Origin: Prevotella sp. UBA6447
GTDB taxonomy: Bacteria; Bacteroidota; Bacteroidia; Bacteroidales; Bacteroidaceae
DNA: 38,409 bases
Assembly (NCBI GenBank): GCA_002437115.1
Contig: DJOD01000022.1
Span: forward strand, 1-38,409
Direction of reading: 5' to 3'
How positions within the stretch are numbered: the stretch's first letter is position 1; each line of letters starts with the position of its first letter. A program made the translations under genes and the position numbers. Positions 1 through 8,435 of this stretch are shown piece after piece. The notes below the pieces were generated by a model that saw only the letters and a program-made list of their open reading frames with translations, did not search any database and was not told where the DNA came from.

Positions 1-252
1 AGAATTAACAGAGTATTGTTTTGAAATTTAAGCTATTATTTTTCGCGAAAGGATAATAACCTCGTCAAGTTTAGGATTTAAGCGCACGAGCTGCGCTCAA
101 CTTTGCCGCTTGCCACAGCATGAAAGCCCGTTTGGGCTAAAACAAAAACTTGAGCAACATGATTTGCATCATTCGAAATAGCGGATGCCCAAAAAGTGTT
201 GTGAAGATGATTTTTTGTTCCTGCGGCCGATGCGGTAGTGAACAAAAAACAG
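1..252. other. Left-edge region without a gene
   Basis: I see no credible coding region here. Reading frames on both strands are short and have no family resemblance. Two small hairpins are visible: AGCGCA/TGCGCT at 81-86 and 92-97 with a 5-nt loop, and AGCCC/GGGCT at 125-129 and 134-138 with a 4-nt loop. Neither is followed by a convincing T-run in the plus direction. The stretch could hold the 3' untranslated region of a gene outside the window. Confidence 0.5.
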
Positions 253-260
253 TATCTTTG
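253..260 (+). promoter_or_regulatory. -7 promoter element of the CE12 esterase gene
   Basis: TATCTTTG matches the Bacteroidetes -7 consensus TAnnTTTG and lies 25 bp before the ATG at 286. I could not find a TTG element at the usual 19-21 bp spacing upstream. The box sits downstream of the in-frame GTG at 238, which argues that translation starts at 286. Confidence 0.6.
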
Positions 261-285
261 CAAAAAAAACGAAAGGAACAAACTC

Positions 286-1929
286 ATGAGACGATCGATG
301 CAATCAATGATAGCCTTGGCACTTCTGGCTCTCGCCACCACGGCAGGCAGAGCGCAAGACTTCGACAACTTGCCCAATCCTATCGAAGACGTGAACAAGG
401 TGATAGACAACACCCCCGACTCCATCGCGCAGGCCTTGATGTCAAGGCCTGCCCCGGGATCCACACGCAAGGGGACGAACCCCGTACTCTTCCTCGTGGG
501 CAACTCCACGATGCGCAATGGCACTAAGGGAGACGGCGCCAACGGACAATGGGGATGGGGCTACTTTGCCAGCCAATACTTCAATGGCAATAAGATCACC
601 GTGGAGAACCAAGCCCTTGGAGGCATGTCGACACGCACCTTCTACCGCAAGTTGTGGCCTGACGTGCGCAAGGCTCTGCGCCCTGGCGACTGGGTCATCA
701 TCTCCATCGGCCACAACGACAATGGTCCCTTCGACTCCGGGCGGGCTCGCGCCGTCATCCCCGGCACGGGCGACGACTCGCTCACGGTGACCATCAAGGA
801 GACGGGCGAACGCGAGGTGGTCTACACCTATGGTGAATACCTGCGCCGCTACATCGCTGAGTGTCGCCAGGCGGGTGCCCACCCCATCCTGATGAGCCTC
901 ACACCGCGTGACGACTACGACCCGCAGACGGGCAAGATCGTGCGCAAGCCGCAAACGGGCTGGGCGGCTCTTGTGGCTGCGGAGGAAGGCGTGCCTTTCG
1001 TGGATCTCAACGAAATCAGCGGGCGCAAGCTCGACTCCTACAGCCGCTGGAAGGAAAAGTACCATTTCTACGGCGACCACATTCACACCAGCTATTGGGG
1101 CGCACAGATGAATGCCCGCTCGGCAGCCGAAGGGCTCATGGCCAGCCATAACCCCGACCTCAGGCCCCTGCAGGCCATGATGACGGGCGTGACCCTGCCA
1201 GTGTGGCCCGTAGAGCGCAGGAAGGGCAAGCCCGTCGTGTGGATCACGGGCGATTCGACAGTGAAGAACAAGGACAGCGAGAAGGATGGCATGTGGGGAT
1301 GGGGCGCCCTGGCCGCCACGGTGTTTGACACCACAAAATGCACGCCCTACAATGCAGCCATGGCCGGACGTTCCACGCGTTCCTACATTCGTGAGGGACG
1401 ATGGGAGAAGGTCTACAACGCCCTGCAACCTGGCGACTTTGTGCTCATCGAGTTTGGGCACAACGACATCTGCCCCATCGACGACAAGAAGGAGCGGGGT
1501 GTCATCCCGGGAACGGGCGACACCTGTCATGTGTACCGCATGGAGAACGGAGGGCGCTACGAACTGGTCTATAGCTTCGGGTGGTACCTGAAGAAGATGA
1601 TTGACGACACGCGAGAGAAGGGCGCCACGCCCATTCTTGTGTCACTCACCACCCGCAACGAGTGGCCCGGCGGCCACGTGGAGCGCCGCAACGGCTCCTA
1701 CGGCAAGTGGTATCGCGAGGTAGTAGCCGACACGGGTTGCGAGTTTGTGGATGCCCACAACCTCATAGCCGACTATCTCGACAAGCACTGCAAGGGCAAG
1801 GAGAGCTCCGCTAAGTATTTTAACCACGACCACACGCACACCTCATATTTGGGTGCCAAGAACAACTCCAAGATGATAGCCAAGGGCATCAGGCTCATCA
1901 AGAGCCCGTTGGCCAAATACTTGAAATAA
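286..1929 (+). CDS. Secreted tandem-domain rhamnogalacturonan acetylesterase-like protein (CE12 / SGNH hydrolase)
   Basis: This 547-residue protein carries two SGNH/GDSL hydrolase domains of the rhamnogalacturonan acetylesterase type, which remove acetyl esters from pectic rhamnogalacturonan. The N-terminus (MRRSMQSMIALALLALATTAGRAQ) is a signal peptide. Domain 1, about residues 65-300, has GNST with Ser74, GHND at 142-145 and DHIH at 264-267. Domain 2, about 315-545, has GDST with Ser324, GHND at 391-394 and DHTH at 515-518. Each domain therefore retains a candidate Ser and an Asp-x-x-His pair. Domain 1 has Asn where the family usually has Asp before the nucleophile. The ATG at 286 was preferred over the GTG at 238 because the promoter box and signal peptide both support it. 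The gene ends 11 bp before dnaG. Substrate is inferred from family and from the rhamnose genes further right. Confidence 0.85.
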   Translation: MRRSMQSMIALALLALATTAGRAQDFDNLPNPIEDVNKVIDNTPDSIAQALMSRPAPGSTRKGTNPVLFLVGNSTMRNGTKGDGANGQWGWGYFASQYFNGNKITVENQALGGMSTRTFYRKLWPDVRKALRPGDWVIISIGHNDNGPFDSGRARAVIPGTGDDSLTVTIKETGEREVVYTYGEYLRRYIAECRQAGAHPILMSLTPRDDYDPQTGKIVRKPQTGWAALVAAEEGVPFVDLNEISGRKLDSYSRWKEKYHFYGDHIHTSYWGAQMNARSAAEGLMASHNPDLRPLQAMMTGVTLPVWPVERRKGKPVVWITGDSTVKNKDSEKDGMWGWGALAATVFDTTKCTPYNAAMAGRSTRSYIREGRWEKVYNALQPGDFVLIEFGHNDICPIDDKKERGVIPGTGDTCHVYRMENGGRYELVYSFGWYLKKMIDDTREKGATPILVSLTTRNEWPGGHVERRNGSYGKWYREVVADTGCEFVDAHNLIADYLDKHCKGKESSAKYFNHDHTHTSYLGAKNNSKMIAKGIRLIKSPLAKYLK

Positions 1930-1940
1930 CGCCACCAATC

Positions 1941-3923
1941 ATGATTGACCGTGCTACAGTAGAGAAAATCAAGGAAGCCGCCAACATTGTCGATGTGGTG
2001 TCGGAGTTTGTGACCCTTCGCAAGTCGGGAGCCAACTACAAGGGCCTGTGCCCCTTCCACAACGAGAAGACACCGTCGTTCTTCGTGTCGCCGGCACGTG
2101 GCACATGCCACTGCTTTGGTTGTGGAAAGGGTGGCAGTCCAGTGACATTCATCATGGAGCATGAGCAGATGAGCTATCCCGAGGCTCTCAGGTGGCTGGC
2201 GAACAAGTATCACATCGAGATACACGAGCGCGAGCTGACCGACCACGAGCGTGAGGAACAGAGCTTGAGGGAGTCGATGTTCATTGTCAACGAGTGGACA
2301 GCTAAGTATTTTGAGGACCTGCTCCACACGCCTGGCGACGGGCAGGACATCGGCATGCAGTATTTCAGGAGCCGAGGCTTCCGTGACGATGTGATAAGCA
2401 AGTTCCGCTTGGGCTACGACCTGCCCAACCGCTTCAAGCTCGCCCAGACCGCCCTCGAGCAGGGCTACAAGGCGGAGTTTCTCGTCAAGACGGGCATCTG
2501 CTACCAGAACGAGCACGGTGAGCTCATCGACCGCTATGCCGGGCGCGTCACCTTCCCCTGGATTGGCGTCAACGGCAAGGTGGTAGGCTTCACGGCTCGC
2601 GTGCTCGACTCGCGCACGAAGGGTGTCAACCAAAAGTACGTCAACTCGCCCGATAGCGACCTTTTCCATAAGGACCATGAGCTCTATGGTATCTTCCAGG
2701 CCAAGAAAGCCATCGCCCGAGAGGACAGGGTCTACATGGTGGAGGGACAGGCTGATGTCATCGCCATGCACCAGTGTGGGCTGGAGAACACAGTGGCCAA
2801 CTCGGGAACTGCACTCAGCCTCCACCAGATACACATGCTCCACCGCTTCACCTCCAACATCACGCTCATTTACGACGGCGACGCCGCAGGCATACACGCA
2901 GCGCTCAGAGGTACCGACATGCTACTCTCGGAAGGCATGAACCTCAACGTGCTGCTGTTGCCAGGCGGACAAGACCCCGACGAGTTTGCGCGGTCGCACA
3001 CGGCTGCCGATTTCAGGAAATTCCTCGACGAGCATCAGGTAGACTTCATACAGTTCAAGACCAACCTCATGCTCAAGGGCGAGCATGACCCCAAGAAACG
3101 AGCCGAAGCCATCAACTCCATCGTGCAGTCGATTTCGGTCGTCCCCAACCAGATACTGCGCGACACTTACATCCACGACTGTTCGCAGCGCATCGGCCTC
3201 AACGAGAGCACACTCATCAACCAGATGAACAACTTCATACGCAACCGGCAAACAAGCTCAGCCGCTCCACGGCAAGGTGGAGCACCCACGGAACCACAAC
3301 CCGATGACGCCCCCGCGTCCTTGGTGTCGGCCGTCCCTACGCCGTTGCAACAGGCATCGAAGGTGGGAATGCTCATCGCACAGCTCGTCATACGGCAAGG
3401 CGAGCGTGTCATCATGAACGATGTGGAGGGTGAAGACGGCAAACGCTACAGCCTGACCGTGGCACAATATGTCTACTACAACTTGGCGGCCGACAAGCTG
3501 TCGCTGGGGAACCCTCTGCTCGACAAGGTGGTGAGCGAGGCGTGTGAGCATAGTGCCGACCCTTCGTTTAAGGCGGAGTCCTACTTCATCAACCACGAGG
3601 ACATCAACGTCAGCAAGCTGGCCACCGACCTGGGAAATGACCGCTATCACCTCTCGCAACCCAAGGCGGAGGGGCCAGACAACGAGGAGGCGAAACAGCA
3701 GGCTCTGCAAAACGAGACTGAAGAGCTGCGCAACAGCACCATACACCTGTTGCTCGACTTCAGAAAGGACTACGTGGAGACAAAGCTCAAGCGGTTGCAG
3801 GCGGAGATGAGGGACGTGGGCAACGACCGTGAGAAGCTCATGGAGCTCATGGAGCAATACCGCAACATACAAATCCTGCGCAACAAGCTTGCGCGGCAAC
3901 TGGGCAGCAACATCGTGTCTTAG
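1941..3923 (+). CDS. dnaG: DNA primase DnaG
   Basis: DnaG makes RNA primers at the replication fork. The 660-residue protein has the expected order of parts. The N-terminal CHC2 zinc finger has ligands Cys37, His40, Cys58 and Cys61. The catalytic core contains the Toprim acidic residues: Glu268 in VEGQADV and Asp312/Asp314 in YDGDAAG. The C-terminal region is helical and charged, which fits the DnaB-interacting domain. Length is normal for Bacteroidetes DnaG. It starts 11 bp after the CE12 esterase, so it may be read through from that promoter. No rpsU or rpoD lies beside it, unlike the macromolecular synthesis operon of proteobacteria. Confidence 0.97.
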   Translation: MIDRATVEKIKEAANIVDVVSEFVTLRKSGANYKGLCPFHNEKTPSFFVSPARGTCHCFGCGKGGSPVTFIMEHEQMSYPEALRWLANKYHIEIHERELTDHEREEQSLRESMFIVNEWTAKYFEDLLHTPGDGQDIGMQYFRSRGFRDDVISKFRLGYDLPNRFKLAQTALEQGYKAEFLVKTGICYQNEHGELIDRYAGRVTFPWIGVNGKVVGFTARVLDSRTKGVNQKYVNSPDSDLFHKDHELYGIFQAKKAIAREDRVYMVEGQADVIAMHQCGLENTVANSGTALSLHQIHMLHRFTSNITLIYDGDAAGIHAALRGTDMLLSEGMNLNVLLLPGGQDPDEFARSHTAADFRKFLDEHQVDFIQFKTNLMLKGEHDPKKRAEAINSIVQSISVVPNQILRDTYIHDCSQRIGLNESTLINQMNNFIRNRQTSSAAPRQGGAPTEPQPDDAPASLVSAVPTPLQQASKVGMLIAQLVIRQGERVIMNDVEGEDGKRYSLTVAQYVYYNLAADKLSLGNPLLDKVVSEACEHSADPSFKAESYFINHEDINVSKLATDLGNDRYHLSQPKAEGPDNEEAKQQALQNETEELRNSTIHLLLDFRKDYVETKLKRLQAEMRDVGNDREKLMELMEQYRNIQILRNKLARQLGSNIVS

Positions 3924-4000
3924 GTCTTGCGCCTGGTCAATAGGAAAAGAACGCCGTGGAAACTTATCTCAGAAAACAACACTTACATCCGTAAACAGAC

Positions 4001-5773
4001 ATGGTAGACCTTGCGATCATTCTCATCATATGGGCTATCTTATACATCATAGCCTTTGTCTTTATACCCGCGTGGCGTAAACGGCGCGACGCGGGAAAGG
4101 GGCTCTATGAGCGATCACAGGACGACAACAAGCTTAGCGTGAACTATGCCTTGAAGAAATTGGGGTGCAAGGTGAAATGGATGACCGACCACGAAGATCT
4201 CGTGGCACGGTACGAATACCAAGGCGGGCACTTCAACATACGGCTGGAGAAGAACTCGCCATACGTGCGACTGTCCTACTTCTACTTCTTTGAGGCCGTG
4301 CCACACGACCTGGAAATGGTTAGAGCCGTCTGCAATGAATGTAACCTCAACACAGAGACGTGTTGTGTTGTCTATACCATCGATGACAAGACAGGCACGG
4401 CTGACATACACATCGTCAGTTCGCTGATGGTCACGGACAGCACTGTGGTTGATGTGCTGGAACGTGCCATGGGCAACACGTTTAAATGGCAAAACATCTT
4501 TGTCAGGCGATACAACGAGTTGTTGCCTGCCTACGCCAAGGATCCAAACCACGACTTGGAGAAAGGCCAGGCTGGAATGGAGCACGAGATGTTTCTGTTG
4601 CGCGAAATGGAACTGACACACCAAGCAGGCGAAGCCGATGGGCACCTGGGGCAAGGCGAGGACAACCGACTGCGACATCTGCTTGCGACGGCCATGGGAT
4701 TGGACGACATTGTGCCAGCGCACTTCGCCGCCTACGGCAAAGACTGGCACGTGGTGCTCGATGACACGGACGACATACTCGACTTCGACATCACCACGCC
4801 ACTCATCGAGAAGGGGTGTTTCAAACGCACGGGCGTCGTGGCGCGGCTCGACTATTATGACCCGAGGAATCCCGTGAAGATGCGGCACATGACGCTGGAT
4901 TTCGAACAAGAGGGCACCACACGCGACACGCTCTATTATCGTATCACCATGTCGATAGCGCCCGTCACCCCCGTCAATGAGGTGGAAGTGTATAACAGCG
5001 GGGCACCCAAGCAGCAGGCCAGTGTGCTCATCGGATACGACCTCACCCCACAAGAGGAGCGTATCAAGAAGTTCAGATACCTGATGAAAGAGGCATTGGC
5101 AAAGGCCAACGGTGGGCAGGCTGACTGCTTGAGCAACGACGAGAGGTTGCTGATAGACATGGATTGGCCCGATATGAACCTGATGGCATACAGGGCGCAG
5201 GTGCTCTTCGAGCAGAAGCGCTTCTACGAGGCGGCTGGCATCCTTGAAAGAATATACGACACGCTCTCGGCAAACAGGGCAGCGAAAGGTGCCATGGGCA
5301 AGAAAAGGCACCAAAAGCTCTACTTTATGCTCGGTGTCTGTTACGGATGCCTGCGACAGTATGAAAAGGCTCTCTACTTCTTGCAGCAAACCGAGCCCTT
5401 CGCAAACGAGGAGAGCGCAAGGGCATATGTCAACTGCCTGGTGAACAAAAAAGATCACCGTGCGCTCAACATCATCGACAACATGATACACCTCCTGCAG
5501 GAATTGACATCACAACAGCAGGAAGATGACCAGCAGGAAGAGCTCAACTTGCACGTGTCGTTTGAGGAGGTGGAACACCTCTACAACTTCTTGTCGCAAA
5601 GGAAAGCATACCTGTTAGTGTCGACCGGAAACTATGAGGAGGCCGAACGCTTGCTCAAGATGATGCTCGACAGTGCCGACAACAGCGACTTCGCACTCAA
5701 GGAACTGGCCTACATCCAAAAAAACAAGAGCCAACAAGCCAAGAGAAACACACCACCAGGAACATTCTCCTGA
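4001..5773 (+). CDS. Membrane-anchored TPR-repeat protein of unknown function
   Basis: This is a 590-residue protein with a single N-terminal membrane segment at about residues 3-25, followed by a basic stretch (WRKRRDAG), so the bulk is probably cytoplasmic. The middle of the protein (about 40-340) resembles no family I can name. The C-terminal part, roughly residues 385-580, has helical repeats of TPR character: alternating RAQVLFEQKRFYEAAGILERIY, LYFMLGVCYG-type and NYEEAERLLKMML segments. It probably acts as a scaffold. It lies 77 bp after dnaG and 53 bp before queD on the same strand. Function is not recognised. Confidence 0.75.
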   Translation: MVDLAIILIIWAILYIIAFVFIPAWRKRRDAGKGLYERSQDDNKLSVNYALKKLGCKVKWMTDHEDLVARYEYQGGHFNIRLEKNSPYVRLSYFYFFEAVPHDLEMVRAVCNECNLNTETCCVVYTIDDKTGTADIHIVSSLMVTDSTVVDVLERAMGNTFKWQNIFVRRYNELLPAYAKDPNHDLEKGQAGMEHEMFLLREMELTHQAGEADGHLGQGEDNRLRHLLATAMGLDDIVPAHFAAYGKDWHVVLDDTDDILDFDITTPLIEKGCFKRTGVVARLDYYDPRNPVKMRHMTLDFEQEGTTRDTLYYRITMSIAPVTPVNEVEVYNSGAPKQQASVLIGYDLTPQEERIKKFRYLMKEALAKANGGQADCLSNDERLLIDMDWPDMNLMAYRAQVLFEQKRFYEAAGILERIYDTLSANRAAKGAMGKKRHQKLYFMLGVCYGCLRQYEKALYFLQQTEPFANEESARAYVNCLVNKKDHRALNIIDNMIHLLQELTSQQQEDDQQEELNLHVSFEEVEHLYNFLSQRKAYLLVSTGNYEEAERLLKMMLDSADNSDFALKELAYIQKNKSQQAKRNTPPGTFS

Positions 5774-5826
5774 CACGGCGGGAAAGCAAAAATAGAAAGA
5801 TTACACTCGCAAGAAAATAACACAAT

Positions 5827-6162
5827 ATGTATTACATTGAAAAAAGTTTTGAAATATCTGCCAGCCATCATCTTAACCTGTCGTACGAAAGCAAATGCAC
5901 AAACGCGCATGGGCACAACTGGCACGTGACCGTGTATTGCAAAGCACGCGAGCTCAACCAAGATGGCATGGTCGAAGACTTTGGCCATATCAAGCAACTC
6001 ATCCACGGCAAACTCGACCATGCCGACCTCAACAGCCTGTTGCCGTTTAATCCTACCGCAGAGAACATCGCACGATGGATTGTCGACAAACTGCCCACTT
6101 GCTACAAGGCAAAGGTACAGGAAAGCGACAACAACATCGCCATATACGAAAAAGAGGAGTGA
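5827..6162 (+). CDS. queD: 6-carboxy-5,6,7,8-tetrahydropterin synthase QueD
   Basis: QueD converts 7,8-dihydroneopterin triphosphate to 6-carboxytetrahydropterin in the queuosine/7-deazaguanine pathway. The 111-residue protein has the PTPS/QueD zinc histidines: His14 (or the adjacent His15), and His28 and His30 in AHGHNW. The catalytic cysteine is Cys24 in CTNAHGH, and MVEDFGHIK matches the family's M-V-x-D-F motif. It is followed 9 bp later by queE, the next enzyme of the pathway, which strengthens the call. queC and queF are not in this window. Confidence 0.93.
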   Translation: MYYIEKSFEISASHHLNLSYESKCTNAHGHNWHVTVYCKARELNQDGMVEDFGHIKQLIHGKLDHADLNSLLPFNPTAENIARWIVDKLPTCYKAKVQESDNNIAIYEKEE

Positions 6163-6171
6163 GAGAATAGC

Positions 6172-6738
6172 ATGAACACTTACCGGATCAACGACATCTT
6201 CTACAGCTTGCAGGGCGAAGGCCACAACATGGGGCGTGCGGCTGTTTTCATCAGGTTCAGCGGCTGTAACCTGAAATGTCCTTTCTGCGACACCGATTTC
6301 GCTTCTTTCGAGGTGCTTACAGCGCAAGAAATCATGGAACGCGTCAAGGCTTACGAGGCGCGTTTGGCTATACTCACAGGGGGTGAGCCCACACTGCAGG
6401 TGACGGCCGAACTAATTGACCTGCTGCACCGAGAGGGGTTTGAAGTGGCTATGGAATCCAACGGCACCTTGCTCCCGCCAGCAAACATCGACTGGCTGAC
6501 CGTATCGCCAAAGACAAAGCCCGTGGTGAGGCAATGCAATGAGCTGAAAGTGTTGTTCGACGGGACCAGTGAGGTCAATGATTATGGGGTGCAAGCCGAA
6601 CACTATTACCTGCAACCGTGCGACATGGGCGACACCAACAGAAACAAGACCATCACCAGTCACTGTGTGGAATACATCAAGCGGCATCCGCGTTGGCGGC
6701 TCTCACTGCAAACACACAAACTGATAGGATTTAAATAA
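6172..6738 (+). CDS. queE: 7-carboxy-7-deazaguanine synthase QueE (radical SAM)
   Basis: QueE is a radical SAM enzyme that contracts the pterin ring of 6-carboxytetrahydropterin to give 7-carboxy-7-deazaguanine. The iron-sulfur motif is Cys32-x3-Cys36-x2-Cys39 in GCNLKCPFCDTDF. The N-terminal FYSLQGEGHNMGRAAVFIRF is typical of QueE, and the SAM-binding GGEP motif is in LTGGEPTLQ. At 188 residues it is a normal compact QueE. It is closely linked to queD upstream (9 bp) and to the cardiolipin synthase downstream (10 bp), so a single transcript is likely. Confidence 0.95.
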   Translation: MNTYRINDIFYSLQGEGHNMGRAAVFIRFSGCNLKCPFCDTDFASFEVLTAQEIMERVKAYEARLAILTGGEPTLQVTAELIDLLHREGFEVAMESNGTLLPPANIDWLTVSPKTKPVVRQCNELKVLFDGTSEVNDYGVQAEHYYLQPCDMGDTNRNKTITSHCVEYIKRHPRWRLSLQTHKLIGFK

Positions 6739-6748
6739 GGAAAAGTTC

Positions 6749-8173
6749 ATGGAGTACCTGCGCGACATTTGGCTTGTCATATACGCCGCTATCGTCTTGG
6801 GTGTCATGGGACGCATCATCATGGACAACCGCGAACCGGCCAAGACCATGGCATGGGTGCTCGTGCTCTGGTTCCTGCCCCTGTTGGGCATTGTGCTCTA
6901 TTTCTTCTTTGGGCAGAACACACGCAAGGAACGGCTCATCAGCCAACGGTCGCTCGACCAGCTCACCAAGCGCTCCATGCTCGAGTTTGCCGAACAAAAA
7001 GACTTGCGACTCCCAGAGGCGCATCGGCCTCTCATGCAGCTCTTTAACAACCAAAGCATGGCTCTGCCATTCAAAGACAACAAGGTGGACATATACACCA
7101 GCGGATATGAGTTCTTCCCAGCCTTGATGCGTGCCATCGGGAAAGCCACCGACCACATACATCTCGTCTCCTACATTTTTTGCGACGATCCATTGGGAAG
7201 GTTGGTGGCAGACGCGCTCATCGACAAAGCGCGCGAGGGCGTGGAGGTGCGCGTCATCTATGATGATGTGGCCTGCTGGCAGGTTGACAACGATTTTTAT
7301 GAGCGAATGCGCGACGAAGGAATAGAGGTGCATGCCTTCATGCCCGTGAAATTTCCGGCGTTTACATCAAAGATGAACTACCGAAACCACCGCAAGCTCT
7401 GCGTGGTGGACGGACAAGTGGGATTCGTGGGCGGAATGAACATTGCCTTGCGATATGTCAAAGGGACAAAGACGCAGACATGGCGCGACACCCACCTGCG
7501 GGTGGAGGGTGGAGCCGTGTATGGCATACAAAGAGCTTTCCTGGTTGACTGGTACTTCGTAGACCGCACATTGGTCAGCGACCGGAGATTCTACCCGGCC
7601 ATCAACCCGGCCATCAACAACGACTGCCTGGCGCAAGTCGTCACCAGCAGCCCCATCACTCCGTGGCCCGACATCATGCAAGGATACGTCCGCATACTGC
7701 TCGAAGCCAAGAGATATGTATACATGGAGAGCCCATACTTCCTGCCCACTGAGCCCATTCTCTTCGCCATGCGTACGGCAGCGCTCGCGGGGGTGGACGT
7801 GAGGCTGGTCATTCCGCAGAAAAGCGATTCGAAAATTCTCGACTGGTCCACCATCTCCTATGTCATGGAGACGCTACAAGCTGGTGTCAAGGTCTATCTA
7901 TACCAAGCAGGGTTCAACCATTCCAAGTTGCTTGTCAGCGATGATAGCATATCGACCGTCGGCAGCACAAATGTCGATTTCCGCAGCTTTGAGCACAACT
8001 TTGAGTCGAACATCTTCTTTTACGATGAAGGCATGGCTCTTCGCCTGAAGCGCGTGTTCCTTGACGACATGGAAAAGAGCCGGCCTATTGATGAAATGAA
8101 ATGTGTGGAAGGCCGTCCTTTCGTCAAGCGACTGGGTGAAAGCTTGCTGCGCCTTCTAAGTCCACTTCTTTAA
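6749..8173 (+). CDS. cls: Cardiolipin synthase (phospholipase D family)
   Basis: This membrane enzyme joins two phosphatidylglycerols, or a related pair of lipids, to make cardiolipin. The 474-residue protein starts with two hydrophobic segments (about residues 5-25 and 34-54), matching the PLDc_N region. Two complete HKD motifs follow: His214, Lys216 and Asp221 in NHRKLCVVD, and His391, Lys393 and Asp398 in NHSKLLVSD, each followed by the expected GS/GG and N. An AAGGAA tract about 10 bp before the ATG could help initiation. It is the last gene of the plus-strand run that includes queD and queE, with no obvious functional link to them. Confidence 0.94.
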   Translation: MEYLRDIWLVIYAAIVLGVMGRIIMDNREPAKTMAWVLVLWFLPLLGIVLYFFFGQNTRKERLISQRSLDQLTKRSMLEFAEQKDLRLPEAHRPLMQLFNNQSMALPFKDNKVDIYTSGYEFFPALMRAIGKATDHIHLVSYIFCDDPLGRLVADALIDKAREGVEVRVIYDDVACWQVDNDFYERMRDEGIEVHAFMPVKFPAFTSKMNYRNHRKLCVVDGQVGFVGGMNIALRYVKGTKTQTWRDTHLRVEGGAVYGIQRAFLVDWYFVDRTLVSDRRFYPAINPAINNDCLAQVVTSSPITPWPDIMQGYVRILLEAKRYVYMESPYFLPTEPILFAMRTAALAGVDVRLVIPQKSDSKILDWSTISYVMETLQAGVKVYLYQAGFNHSKLLVSDDSISTVGSTNVDFRSFEHNFESNIFFYDEGMALRLKRVFLDDMEKSRPIDEMKCVEGRPFVKRLGESLLRLLSPLL

Positions 8174-8364
8174 CCATCCAAAGGTAGCCTCGCGGCCACC
8201 GAGAAACAATCACTCGGACATCAATAATCAGCCACACGCTTGTCAAAAAGCAATTGCTTGTCTAATGAGCAACAGCTATAAGGCCATCAAGGAGCAATCG
8301 ACTGGCGGTCATGAAAAGAAAAGCATAGGGCTTTTGACATTTTTCACAAATTTAATAGTCTATC

Positions 8365-8397
8365 TTTGTGGATATTACAGAATTTTTCCTACCTTTG
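8365..8397 (+). promoter_or_regulatory. eno promoter
   Basis: A TTTG at 8365-8368 is followed after 21 bp by TACCTTTG at 8390-8397, a full match to the Bacteroidetes -33/-7 arrangement. The ATG of eno follows 38 bp later. A second TATCTTTG at 8361-8368 overlaps the -33 element and could be an alternative -7 box. The rest of the 262-bp gap between cls and eno holds a perfect 12-bp palindrome (AAGCAATTGCTT, 8248-8259) of unknown role. Confidence 0.75.
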
Positions 8398-8435
8398 CAC
8401 TCGATAAATCTTGAACCATTTAAAAGGATTAAAAG

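Noticed and set aside
238..285. GTG start 48 bp upstream for the CE12 esterase
   Set aside because: The -7 promoter box lies at 253-260, inside this extension, and the signal peptide begins at 286.
442..1530. Long minus-strand reading frame opposite the CE12 esterase
   Set aside because: It is antisense to a gene with clear catalytic motifs, has no family features and reflects high-GC codon bias of the real gene. The same applies to long antisense frames at 1773-2897, 4115-5491 and 11654-12895.
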